A stretch of 50,444 nt of DNA, from contig CALXUN010000012.1 of assembly GCA_944391705.1 (NCBI GenBank), positions 1-50,444 of the forward strand, in the 5' to 3' direction. Of this stretch, positions 36,195 to 43,389 are shown in pieces. Numbering within the stretch: the first letter of the stretch is position 1; every line of letters starts with the position of its first letter. The DNA comes from an uncultured Alphaproteobacteria bacterium (GTDB taxonomy: Bacteria > Pseudomonadota > Alphaproteobacteria > RF32 > CAG-239). A program made the position numbers and the translations under genes. The notes below the pieces were generated by a model that saw nothing but the letters and a program-made list of their open reading frames with translations, did not search any database and had not been told where the DNA came from.

Positions 36195-36761
36195 CTAATC
36201 TGAAAAACTCTGATATCTTTTCAGATTAGTATACACCATTTGGGCTATACTGCTTTTTAAAACCGCAATATAAACCGTATTGACTTTATCTAAAGCATTG
36301 TCCAATTCATTGATTGTATAAATCTTTAATATTTCCAAATCTTTTGACAGTGCTTCCATTTTTTCGCTTCCGTCTTTACCGGCATCTGCTGCCGCAATAA
36401 CAAAAGCTGCTCTGTTTTTTAAAATGCTTTCTTTTACTTTTTCAAAACCGGCAACGGCTGCACCTGCTTTCCGTGCCAGGTTTATTGCCTCCAAACCTTT
36501 CTTATGCAGCAGAGCCTCCACCGTTTCTAAAAAATTATCTTCAATTTTTAAATTCTGGTGGATTGATTTTACAAACAAATTTTTATCCAGCGCCGTCTTT
36601 AACATCTTGCGTGAATTGGTAACATACAGCCCCCGGCCCGGAATTTTTTTATTAAAATCCGGCACCAGGCGGCTGTCTTCGGTTTTAACAAAGCGAAGAA
36701 GCTCGGCTGCGGGTTTAACTTTCCCGCTTACAATACATCTTCTCTCTGTTTCTTTTTCCAT
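36195..36761 (-). CDS. YlxR (DUF448)-L7Ae fusion RNA-binding protein
   Basis: A 188-aa two-domain protein. Residues about 5-75 are YlxR/DUF448 (RRCIVSGKVKPAAELLRFV, GRGLYVTNSRKML). Residues about 85-180 resemble the L7Ae/YlxQ family (GLEAINLARKAGAAVAGFEK, AAFVIAAADAG). In firmicutes these are separate genes ylxR and ylxQ; the fusion is common in alphaproteobacteria. The position between nusA and infB is conserved. Both parts are thought to bind RNA, with YlxR also reported to bind RNase P or act in regulation. Confidence 0.88.
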   Translation of the reverse strand: MEKETERRCIVSGKVKPAAELLRFVKTEDSRLVPDFNKKIPGRGLYVTNSRKMLKTALDKNLFVKSIHQNLKIEDNFLETVEALLHKKGLEAINLARKAGAAVAGFEKVKESILKNRAAFVIAAADAGKDGSEKMEALSKDLEILKIYTINELDNALDKVNTVYIAVLKSSIAQMVYTNLKRYQSFSD

Positions 36762-36794
36762 ATTTTGTCCTCAATTCTTTATCTATGCGGCCGC

Positions 36795-38306
36795 TTATGC
36801 AAACCAATGCTCGCGGGCAGCCATGATGATACGGTTTGCCTCGACCTGAGTCAAAGTATCAGCTCCTAGAATATCAATCAGCTCATCAGCTGCAAGATCA
36901 GCCAGGTCATCAAGCGTTTTAACATTATTTTCTGCCAGCTTGATAATCATATCCTGATCTAAGCCGTCAATCGTCTTGAGCTGTTCGTCAATACCCAGGT
37001 CTTTGCTCTTCTTGGCAAAATCCTTGTTGCGTTTTTCAACAAATTCTTTGGCGCGGTGCTGCAGCTCCGTTGCGACATCCTCATCAAAGCCTTCAATTTC
37101 CGACAATTCCTTCAAATCAACAAAAGCAACTTCGTCAATTGTTGAGAAACCTTCGGCTATCAGCAAATGAGCTATCATCTCATCGACGTCTAATGCTTCC
37201 ATAAAGCGCTGTGAACGCACTTTGTTTTCATTGGCGCGGCGTTCCTGCTCCTGCTCTTCGGTCAAAACATCAATATCGGCTCCCAAAAGCTGTGAAGCCA
37301 GCTTGACATTTTGGCCGCGACGACCGATGGCAATTGAAAATTGTTCCTGCGGAACAACGGCTTCCATGCGTCCGTTTTCTTCATCTATAACCACTTTGGT
37401 CACTTCAGCCGGAGCCAGTGCCGCCACCAGATACTGCGCCCGGTCTTCCGAATAAGGCACAATATCAATTTTCTCACCCTGCAGTTCGGTAACCACTGCC
37501 TGAACACGGATGCCGCGGAGGCCGACACAGGCGCCGACCGGATCAACGGTCATGTCATTGGCCTTGACGGCAATTTTGGCTTTGGATCCCGGATCACGGG
37601 CAACTCCCATAATCTGGACAATGCCGTCATAGATTTCCGGCACTTCGGAGGTAAACAGCTTTGCCATAAACTCCGGACAGGTACGGGATAAGAAAATCTG
37701 CGGACCGCGGTTCTCGCGGCGAACATCCAAAACATAGGCACGCACCCGGTCGCCGTTTTTAAACTTTTCTCTCGGAATAATCTCGTCACGACGCAAAATG
37801 GCTTCGGTTTTGCCGATATCAAGAATTACATTGCCGAACTCATTGCGTTTGACCGTTCCGTTCACAATCGTACCGATTTTTTCTTTGTATTCTTCATATT
37901 GGCGGTTGCGTTCGGCATCACGGACTTTCTGCACAATAACCTGCTTGGCGGTTTGAGCGGCAATACGGCCAAAATCAATCGGTGGCAGCGGATCAATAAT
38001 AAATTCGCCAACTTTGATATTCTTGTCATATGCCTTGGCATCGCTTAAACGAATCTGCGCAGCTTCATTTTCCACCTCGGCATCATCGGCGACAACCTCA
38101 CGGTAACGTGCCAAAGAAATCGCTCCGGTCTTGCGGTCGATTTTGGCCCGGATGTCATGTTCAAAGCCGTAACGCGAACGTCCGGCCTTTTGAATGGCTA
38201 CTTCCATGGCGCTGAAAACATCTTCTTTATCAATGTTTTTTTCACGGGCAACCGTATCTGCAACTAAAACTATTTCCGGTCTGGGCATATTTTCGATATT
38301 TTCCAT
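36795..38306 (-). CDS. nusA: Transcription termination/antitermination protein NusA
   Basis: A 503-aa RNA polymerase-binding factor. The N-terminal domain (about 1-130) is followed by S1 (VNGTVKRNEFGNVILDIG), KH1 (GACVGLRGIRVQAVVTELQG), KH2 (QFSIAIGRRGQNVKLASQLL) and C-terminal helix-hairpin-helix acidic repeats (about 365-500: AEGFSTIDEVAFVDLKELSE and NNVKTLDDLADLAADELID). NusA promotes pausing and intrinsic termination and participates in antitermination. It lies 23 bp downstream of rimP. The attenuator-like hairpin in the operon leader (38857-38882) is a potential site for NusA feedback. Confidence 0.96.
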   Translation of the reverse strand: MENIENMPRPEIVLVADTVAREKNIDKEDVFSAMEVAIQKAGRSRYGFEHDIRAKIDRKTGAISLARYREVVADDAEVENEAAQIRLSDAKAYDKNIKVGEFIIDPLPPIDFGRIAAQTAKQVIVQKVRDAERNRQYEEYKEKIGTIVNGTVKRNEFGNVILDIGKTEAILRRDEIIPREKFKNGDRVRAYVLDVRRENRGPQIFLSRTCPEFMAKLFTSEVPEIYDGIVQIMGVARDPGSKAKIAVKANDMTVDPVGACVGLRGIRVQAVVTELQGEKIDIVPYSEDRAQYLVAALAPAEVTKVVIDEENGRMEAVVPQEQFSIAIGRRGQNVKLASQLLGADIDVLTEEQEQERRANENKVRSQRFMEALDVDEMIAHLLIAEGFSTIDEVAFVDLKELSEIEGFDEDVATELQHRAKEFVEKRNKDFAKKSKDLGIDEQLKTIDGLDQDMIIKLAENNVKTLDDLADLAADELIDILGADTLTQVEANRIIMAAREHWFA

Positions 38307-38329
38307 TGTATTCCTCTTAAATCTTAAAG

Positions 38330-38833
38330 TTAAAGATTAATATTTTCCTGTTCTGCCTCATATTTTGCCCAAAGCTCATCGGTTAAAACAATTTTAGCTT
38401 TGGCAATATTATCAAAGGCAATGGCATACTCTTTGCCGTCCATATCCATATGGATGTTGTTTTGGCTGTCAACGCCGATAATTTTTCCTTTAATCCGTTT
38501 GCGTTTTTCAACCTCATTGATTGTTTCGACTTTTGCCTGATATCCGGCAAAACGCTTAAAATGTTCCGGCTTGGTTAACGGACGGTCAAGCCCGGGTGAA
38601 CTGACTTCCAGCGAATATGCGTCTTTCATCGGATCTTTTTCATCAAGAACCGCTGATAAAGCGCGGCTGACCAAAACGCAATCGTCTACATTAATTTCCC
38701 GGCTGCCGTCAGGAACATCTATCATAACCTGCAGGGTCGGATTAACCTGGCCCATGGTCAGTATTCTGACTGTTTCATACCCTAACCCGGAAATAACCGG
38801 TTCAAGTATATCCTGTAAAGGGTGTTTCTGCAT
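38330..38833 (-). CDS. rimP: Ribosome maturation factor RimP
   Basis: A 167-aa factor for 30S assembly. The N-terminal alpha/beta domain shows LGYETVRILTMG, LQVMIDVPDG and VDDCVLVSRALSAVLDEKDP; the SH3-like C-terminal domain starts after YSLEVSSPGLDRPLTK. The start at 38833 has GGAAAGGAAA upstream. It opens the operon rimP-nusA-ylxR-infB-rbfA-mscL and is preceded within 50 bp by an intrinsic-terminator hairpin on the same strand. Confidence 0.95.
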   Translation of the reverse strand: MQKHPLQDILEPVISGLGYETVRILTMGQVNPTLQVMIDVPDGSREINVDDCVLVSRALSAVLDEKDPMKDAYSLEVSSPGLDRPLTKPEHFKRFAGYQAKVETINEVEKRKRIKGKIIGVDSQNNIHMDMDGKEYAIAFDNIAKAKIVLTDELWAKYEAEQENINL

Positions 38834-38852
38834 TTTCCTTTCCGTTTTACTT

Positions 38853-38882
38853 AAAAAAAGAAGCGGGGTTTTGCCCCACTTC
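38853..38882 (-). terminator. Attenuator-like terminator in the rimP-nusA leader
   Basis: Read on the minus strand, GAAGTGGGG pairs with CCCCGCTTC around a CAAAA loop (one T-G pair), followed immediately by TTTTTTT. The hairpin ends about 20 bases before the rimP ATG. No gene lies between it and the separate terminator at 39047, so it appears to be in the operon leader rather than at the end of a gene. Confidence 0.7.
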
Positions 38883-39046
38883 CAAAATTATTTATGAAAG
38901 ATATCAGTATGATTATCATAAAATATATTAAAATCAAGTGTTTTTTTAGTATATATACACAATTCTTACTCCGGCAGCCTTTTTGTTTAACGAATCGGCC
39001 GAGCCTTAAAAAATTCCAAAACATAAAAAATATCAAACCTCATAAA

Positions 39047-39072
39047 AAAAGACTCCTTTACCGGAGCCTTTT
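39047..39072 (-). terminator. Terminator of the periplasmic coiled-coil gene
   Basis: On the minus strand GGCTCC pairs with GGAGTC (one wobble) around a GGTAAA loop, followed by TTTTTTT, 20 bases after the stop codon at 39093. Confidence 0.75.
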
Positions 39073-39092
39073 TACAAACTTTAGCTATAACA

Positions 39093-39410
39093 TTATTCCG
39101 CAACCGCATTTTTCATCGCACCTAAATCTTCTTTTAATTTAGATACGTCTTCTTTTAAGGCTGCTTTTGATTCTTCCAGCTTTGCCGCCCGTTCGGCTTT
39201 AGCGGCCTCTTCTTGTGCTTTTTTCTGTTCGGCTTCGGCTTTCTTTGCTTCCACCTTAGCTGCAGCTTCCGCTTTTTTATTTTCAACTTCTGCCGTTGCC
39301 GTATCAACTTTTTCCTGCGCCTTTTGCGCCATACTGACCAGATCCAGCGCGGCGGCTTCATATGCCGTAAACAGAACCGGCAATGCCGCCAACATTAAAA
39401 GTTTTTTCAT
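39093..39410 (-). CDS. Small secreted Ala/Lys/Glu-rich coiled-coil protein
   Basis: A 105-aa protein. A signal peptide (MKKLLMLAALPVLFTAYEAAA) is followed by one continuous helix dominated by Ala, Lys and Glu (TAEVENKKAEAAAKVEAKKA, AEQKKAQEEAAKAERAAKLE), then EDVSKLKEDLGAMKNAV. No cysteine follows the signal, so it is not a lipoprotein. It is likely a periplasmic coiled-coil structural or chaperone-like protein. It has its own terminator and stands alone; function unknown. Confidence 0.72.
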   Translation of the reverse strand: MKKLLMLAALPVLFTAYEAAALDLVSMAQKAQEKVDTATAEVENKKAEAAAKVEAKKAEAEQKKAQEEAAKAERAAKLEESKAALKEDVSKLKEDLGAMKNAVAE

Positions 39411-39519
39411 TTTTCCCTCCTTAAAAACTTTTATGATGTTATCAGTTTATGAGAAGCCGACGGACTTGCAACTAAAAAAAACTTTTTATACATTTTTTAT
39501 TATAAATTTTTTTTGTTAT

Positions 39520-39548
39520 TTGTTTTTTAAACAGCTCGTATATATATT
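39520..39548 (+). promoter_or_regulatory. Promoter of the tandem permease genes
   Basis: TTGTTT (39520-39525), a 17-bp spacer and TATATT (39543-39548) upstream of an AAGGAG and the ATG at 39593. Confidence 0.45.
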
Positions 39549-39592
39549 GTGGTACAGGTTATCTTTTCCCATAAAAGGAGATTTTAAAACAG

Positions 39593-40912
39593 ATGCCCGA
39601 AATTCTTATGAATCCTCAAATAACTGCTGCAGCGGTCTTAGTTGTCTGCTACCTTATTTTATTTACCGAAAAGCTTAACCGCGCGGTCGTTGCTCTGCTT
39701 GGCGCGTCAGCCATGATTTTTTTGGGTGTGTTAACGCAGAAAACCGCCATTGCCGGCATTGATTTTAATACGATTTCACTTTTAATCGGCATGATGATTA
39801 TTGTCGGGATTGCCGAAAAATCCGGCATGTTTGAGTATGCCGCAATTTATTCGGCCAAACTGGTAAAAGCATCTCCCCGGGGTATTTTGGCGGCTCTTGC
39901 TCTTGTTACGGCCGTGTTTTCCGCTCTTTTAGACAATGTCACAACGGTACTTTTGATTGTTCCGGTTACTTTTCAAATTACCAGAAGTTTAAAATTACCC
40001 CCCTATCCTTTTCTCATTCTAGAGATTTTTGCTTCAAACATCGGCGGCACGGCAACGCTTATCGGTGATCCGCCGAACATTCTTATCGGTTCGGCACTCG
40101 GGCTTTCTTTTATGGATTTTGTTTATGAATTAACACCGGTCGTTATGATAAACATGGCTGTTCTGATACTTATTTTTGACTTTTTCTTCGGTCGCAAAAT
40201 GCAGGCTGCCGCTGCTGATAAAATCCGGATTACCGGAATTAACGAAGCTGAAAGTATTACGGATAAAAAACTGCTTTTCAAATCTTTAAGCGTTTTGTTT
40301 TTGGTTATTGCCGGTTTTATTATGGCCGAGCACTGGCACATGCAAAACGGTACTATTGCTTTGTTTGGCGCCGCGCTTCTTTTGTTTTTATATACCCTGG
40401 GCGATACGCACCAACAACGTGACCAAAAGGTTTCACAAGCCTTTGCTTCGGTCGACTGGACAACAATTTTCTTTTTCTGCGGGTTGTTTTCCATTGTTTA
40501 CGGGTTGGAAGAAACCGGTGTGCTTTATATGCTCGGACAAAAATTTATTGAAATAACCGGCGGCAGTATCCAAAAAGCAACTTTCGGCGTTTTGTGGGTT
40601 TCGGCTTTTGTATCGGCGGCTATTGACAACATCCCGTTTGTTGCCACCATGATTCCGACCTTAAAATCCATGGAACCGGCTTTAGGCGGACGAGAAGCAA
40701 TGATGCCGGTATGGTGGGCTTTGTCCTTGGGCTCTTGTTTCGGCGGCAACGGTTCGCTGATTGCAGCATCGGCAAATGTTATCGTTGCCGGGCTGGCACA
40801 ACGTGAAGGACACCCTATCGGATTTGCACGTTTTTTAATCTGGGCCATGCCGGTGATGATTCTTTCGGTTGTTATATCTACCGTTTACCTTTACCTTATC
40901 CATTTTATTTAA
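39593..40912 (+). CDS. NhaD/ArsB-type permease, copy 1
   Basis: A 439-aa membrane protein of the ion-transporter superfamily (SLC13/ArsB/NhaD). About eleven hydrophobic helices include the paired re-entrant motifs SALLDNVTTVLLIVPVTFQI and SAAIDNIPFVATMIPTLKSM, and NIGGTATLIGDPPNILIGSA. The conserved Asp-Asn pairs are the likely cation or anion sites. It precedes a close paralogue by 13 bp. Na+/H+ antiport (NhaD), arsenite or dicarboxylate transport are all possible; no arsR or arsC gene is adjacent, so arsenite is unlikely. Confidence 0.8.
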   Translation: MPEILMNPQITAAAVLVVCYLILFTEKLNRAVVALLGASAMIFLGVLTQKTAIAGIDFNTISLLIGMMIIVGIAEKSGMFEYAAIYSAKLVKASPRGILAALALVTAVFSALLDNVTTVLLIVPVTFQITRSLKLPPYPFLILEIFASNIGGTATLIGDPPNILIGSALGLSFMDFVYELTPVVMINMAVLILIFDFFFGRKMQAAAADKIRITGINEAESITDKKLLFKSLSVLFLVIAGFIMAEHWHMQNGTIALFGAALLLFLYTLGDTHQQRDQKVSQAFASVDWTTIFFFCGLFSIVYGLEETGVLYMLGQKFIEITGGSIQKATFGVLWVSAFVSAAIDNIPFVATMIPTLKSMEPALGGREAMMPVWWALSLGSCFGGNGSLIAASANVIVAGLAQREGHPIGFARFLIWAMPVMILSVVISTVYLYLIHFI

Positions 40913-40925
40913 TAAAGAGCAGACG

Positions 40926-42251
40926 ATGAATGAACTTATTTTTGGCATAGATGCAAAGTGGGCGGCAACGGCACTGGTTGCTGTCTGTTATCTTATTTTA
41001 TTTACCGAAAAACTCAACCGCGCGGTTGTTACGCTGTTGTTTGCAACAGTCATGATTTTTTTTGGCATTCTGACACAGGATCAGGCTTTTGCCGGTATTG
41101 ATTTTAACACAATTTCACTGCTCGTCGGCATGATGGTTATCATCAACATTACCGAAAAATCCGGATTGTTCCAGTTTGTCGCCGTCTGGGGTGCTAAAAA
41201 AGTACGGGCGCACCCGGTCGGAATTATGGCGGTTTTAACAGCGGTAACAGCTTTCTTTTCCGCATTTTTAGATAATGTGACAACGGTGCTTTTGATTGTT
41301 CCGGTGACTTTTCAAATTACCCGTAAGCTCAAAGTCAATCCTTTCCCTTATCTTATTTTGGAAATTTTTGCCTCCAATATCGGCGGCACTTCAACACTTA
41401 TCGGCGACCCGCCGAATATTCTTATCGGTTCGGCTCTCGGACTTTCTTTTATGGATTTTGTTTATGAACTGGCGCCGGTTGTTATTATAACCACGGCTCT
41501 GCTTATCGGCACATTCGTTCTTATCTGGCGCAAATCCTTATCAACAACCTTGCGCAACCGGACGACGGTATTACAAATGAATGAAGCGGAAAGTATTACG
41601 GATTACAAACTTTTATATAAATCGCTTGCCGTGTTATTTGCGGTTATTGCCGGTTTTATTTCGGCTGAACACATACACATCGCCAACGGGGTTATTGCTT
41701 TGTTTGGGGCTGCGGTGCTTTTGTTGTTATACACTCTTGGCAATCCGCACCAGCTGCGCGATGATAAAACCGCCGAAATTTTCCGTCTGGTCGACTGGAC
41801 GACAATCTTCTTTTTCTGCGGGCTTTTTATGCTGGTACACGGCTTGGAAGTTACCGGCGTCTTAGAAATGCTGGGAAAACGATTTGTGGAATTAACCGAC
41901 GGCAGCATTCAAAAAAGCACCTTCCTGATTTTGGGGTCTTCAGCGTTGTTTTCCAGCGCTATTGATAACATTCCGTTTGTTGCCACCATGATCCCGATGC
42001 TTCAATCCATGGAACCTTCCATGGGCGGAAGAGAGGCCATGATGCCGGTATGGTGGGCTTTGTCTTTGGGCGCCTGCTTTGGCGGCAACGGCACAATTAT
42101 CGGCGCATCGGCTAATGTTATTGTCGCCGGGCTGGCTCAGCGCGAAGGACATCCGATAAGTTTTATGCGTTTTTTAATCTGGGCCATGCCGGTAATGATT
42201 GTCAGTATCATCATATCGGGAATTTATCTGTATGTCAGATATTTTATCTGA
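40926..42251 (+). CDS. NhaD/ArsB-type permease, copy 2
   Basis: A 441-aa paralogue of the preceding gene with the same helices and motifs (SAFLDNVTTVLLIVPVTFQI, SSAIDNIPFVATMIPMLQSM, GDPPNILIGSALGLSFMDFV). A reading frame extends to 40869, but those residues overlap copy 1 and the ATG at 40926 aligns with the paralogue's start. The pair is a tandem duplication, with most divergence in helices 1-3 and the central loop (about 215-240). The two may form a heteromeric or functionally split pair. Confidence 0.8.
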   Translation: MNELIFGIDAKWAATALVAVCYLILFTEKLNRAVVTLLFATVMIFFGILTQDQAFAGIDFNTISLLVGMMVIINITEKSGLFQFVAVWGAKKVRAHPVGIMAVLTAVTAFFSAFLDNVTTVLLIVPVTFQITRKLKVNPFPYLILEIFASNIGGTSTLIGDPPNILIGSALGLSFMDFVYELAPVVIITTALLIGTFVLIWRKSLSTTLRNRTTVLQMNEAESITDYKLLYKSLAVLFAVIAGFISAEHIHIANGVIALFGAAVLLLLYTLGNPHQLRDDKTAEIFRLVDWTTIFFFCGLFMLVHGLEVTGVLEMLGKRFVELTDGSIQKSTFLILGSSALFSSAIDNIPFVATMIPMLQSMEPSMGGREAMMPVWWALSLGACFGGNGTIIGASANVIVAGLAQREGHPISFMRFLIWAMPVMIVSIIISGIYLYVRYFI

Positions 42252-42261
42252 TTGAGCCGTC

Positions 42262-42289
42262 TTGACAATTCTTTTGTTGGAATTATACT
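42262..42289 (+). promoter_or_regulatory. Promoter of the NADAR gene
   Basis: A consensus -35 TTGACA (42262-42267), 16-bp spacer and -10 TATACT (42284-42289). The start would be near 42296, which rules out the upstream TTG as a start codon. Confidence 0.75.
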
Positions 42290-42321
42290 TAAAAAAGTAT
42301 TTTGAATTATTAAAGTTAATT

Positions 42322-42795
42322 ATGGAAAAAATTACAACTTTTACAACTGATGAAACACGGTTTCTGTCGAATTTTTATCCGCACAAAAAAGGCGGCGGTT
42401 TTTATTCTCACCGGCTTAATATTTATTATGGCGGTATAACATTTGACTGTGTTGAAAACGCTTATCAGGCGGCCAAAACCCGGGATGAAAACATCCGATT
42501 GAAAATCAGCCGGATAACTCCTTATGAAGCCAAAGCCTTTTGGGAGTGTGAAGAACATCGGAAATACTTAGCCGACGGCTGGGAAAAAAGAAGGCTTGAA
42601 ATCATGCAGGAGTTGATAAAGCAAAAATTTTGCAATCATCCGGATTTAAAAAAGATGCTTCTTGATACCGGTGATGCCGTTTTGGAAGAAGGCAATGACT
42701 GGGGTGATACCTTTTGGGGGATATGCAACGGAAAAGGTGAAAACCATCTTGGAAAAATTCTGATGCAAATCCGGCAGCACTGCCGGCATCTTTAA
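42322..42795 (+). CDS. NADAR-domain protein (YbiA-like)
   Basis: A 157-aa protein consisting of one NADAR domain: FLSNFYPHKKGG, FDCVENAYQAAKTRDE, the WEKRRLEIMQELIKQKFCNH helix and DWGDTFWGICNGKGENHLGK. This family includes YbiA-type N-glycosidases that hydrolyse damaged riboflavin-pathway intermediates, and ADP-ribose-related enzymes. The catalytic-site residues typical of the fold (Glu in VENAYQ, Asp and Trp in DWGDTFWG) are present. A reading frame starts at TTG 42262, but that base is in the -35 box, so the ATG at 42322 is used. An intrinsic terminator follows. Confidence 0.82.
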   Translation: MEKITTFTTDETRFLSNFYPHKKGGGFYSHRLNIYYGGITFDCVENAYQAAKTRDENIRLKISRITPYEAKAFWECEEHRKYLADGWEKRRLEIMQELIKQKFCNHPDLKKMLLDTGDAVLEEGNDWGDTFWGICNGKGENHLGKILMQIRQHCRHL

Positions 42796-42801
42796 CAAAT
42801 T

Positions 42802-42827
42802 AAGCGGGATATCTGTCCCGCTTTTTT
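42802..42827 (+). terminator. Terminator of the NADAR gene
   Basis: AAGCGGGA (42802-42809) pairs with TCCCGCTT (42816-42823), continuing into a run of T. Confidence 0.85.
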
Positions 42828-42830
42828 CAT

Positions 42831-42859
42831 CAAAAAAAACCCGGAAAACTCCGGGTTTT
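42831..42859 (-). terminator. Terminator of the convergent small membrane-protein gene
   Basis: AAAACCCGG/CCGGGTTTT around AAAACT, with further T on the minus strand. It is adjacent to the NADAR terminator, so both convergent transcripts end here. Confidence 0.8.
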
Positions 42860-43337
42860 AAAAAACAAGCTTTAAAATACCAAAAAGAGTGACCCCGGCG
42901 GCAATGCGCCCAATCCAGTTCAGACTGCTTTTCAAAACAACAGACTTTAAGCCGGAAGCTTTCAAATCCGCAATCAACAGCCACAACCAGATTGTCAATA
43001 AACCAACGGCAAGTAATAACGACAAACCGCCAAAAGCATTAATCAGGATTTCCCAACTTTTTGCCGGCGCAAAAACTGTTTTGCCAATATGCAAAGCTGC
43101 TCCGACAAAATATCCGGGCATCAGGAAGAAAGCAGATACTGCCAGCGCCTTTCCGAAAAGTTTTAGCGAAAAAGGCAGACATACCAGTAAAAGAATCCCC
43201 AAACTCATACATTCAGCCATAGCCACCAAGACTACCGTAAACTGCCAGCTTGTCGTGATTGTCCAAAGTACAAACACGGTAAGAAACATGGTACAGGTCA
43301 GTAAAAACAAACCTTTTTTAGTTAGCATCATATACAA
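42858..43337 (-). CDS. Small four-helix membrane protein
   Basis: A 159-aa protein with four hydrophobic helices (about 8-28, 33-55, 60-82, 92-125) and a basic C-terminal segment (SGLKSVVLKSSLNWIGRI) ending in a fifth short hydrophobic stretch. The start may be Met1, Met3 or Met4. I do not recognise a family. Its own terminator and convergent placement imply a single-gene unit. The next gene on this strand is the CPA2 antiporter 53 bp upstream, so they may be cotranscribed. Confidence 0.65.
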   Translation of the reverse strand: MYMMLTKKGLFLLTCTMFLTVFVLWTITTSWQFTVVLVAMAECMSLGILLLVCLPFSLKLFGKALAVSAFFLMPGYFVGAALHIGKTVFAPAKSWEILINAFGGLSLLLAVGLLTIWLWLLIADLKASGLKSVVLKSSLNWIGRIAAGVTLFGILKLVF

Positions 43338-43389
43338 TAATTTATAATTAATTCAATTTGATATTAAAATAACACTTGGTTGATTTTTG

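Noticed and set aside
39593..42251. Arsenite resistance operon (arsB)
   Set aside because: No arsR, arsC or arsA gene is adjacent, and the motifs are shared by the whole ion-transporter superfamily.
42262..42321. A TTG start for the NADAR protein
   Set aside because: The TTG is the first triplet of a consensus -35 TTGACA with a matching -10 downstream.
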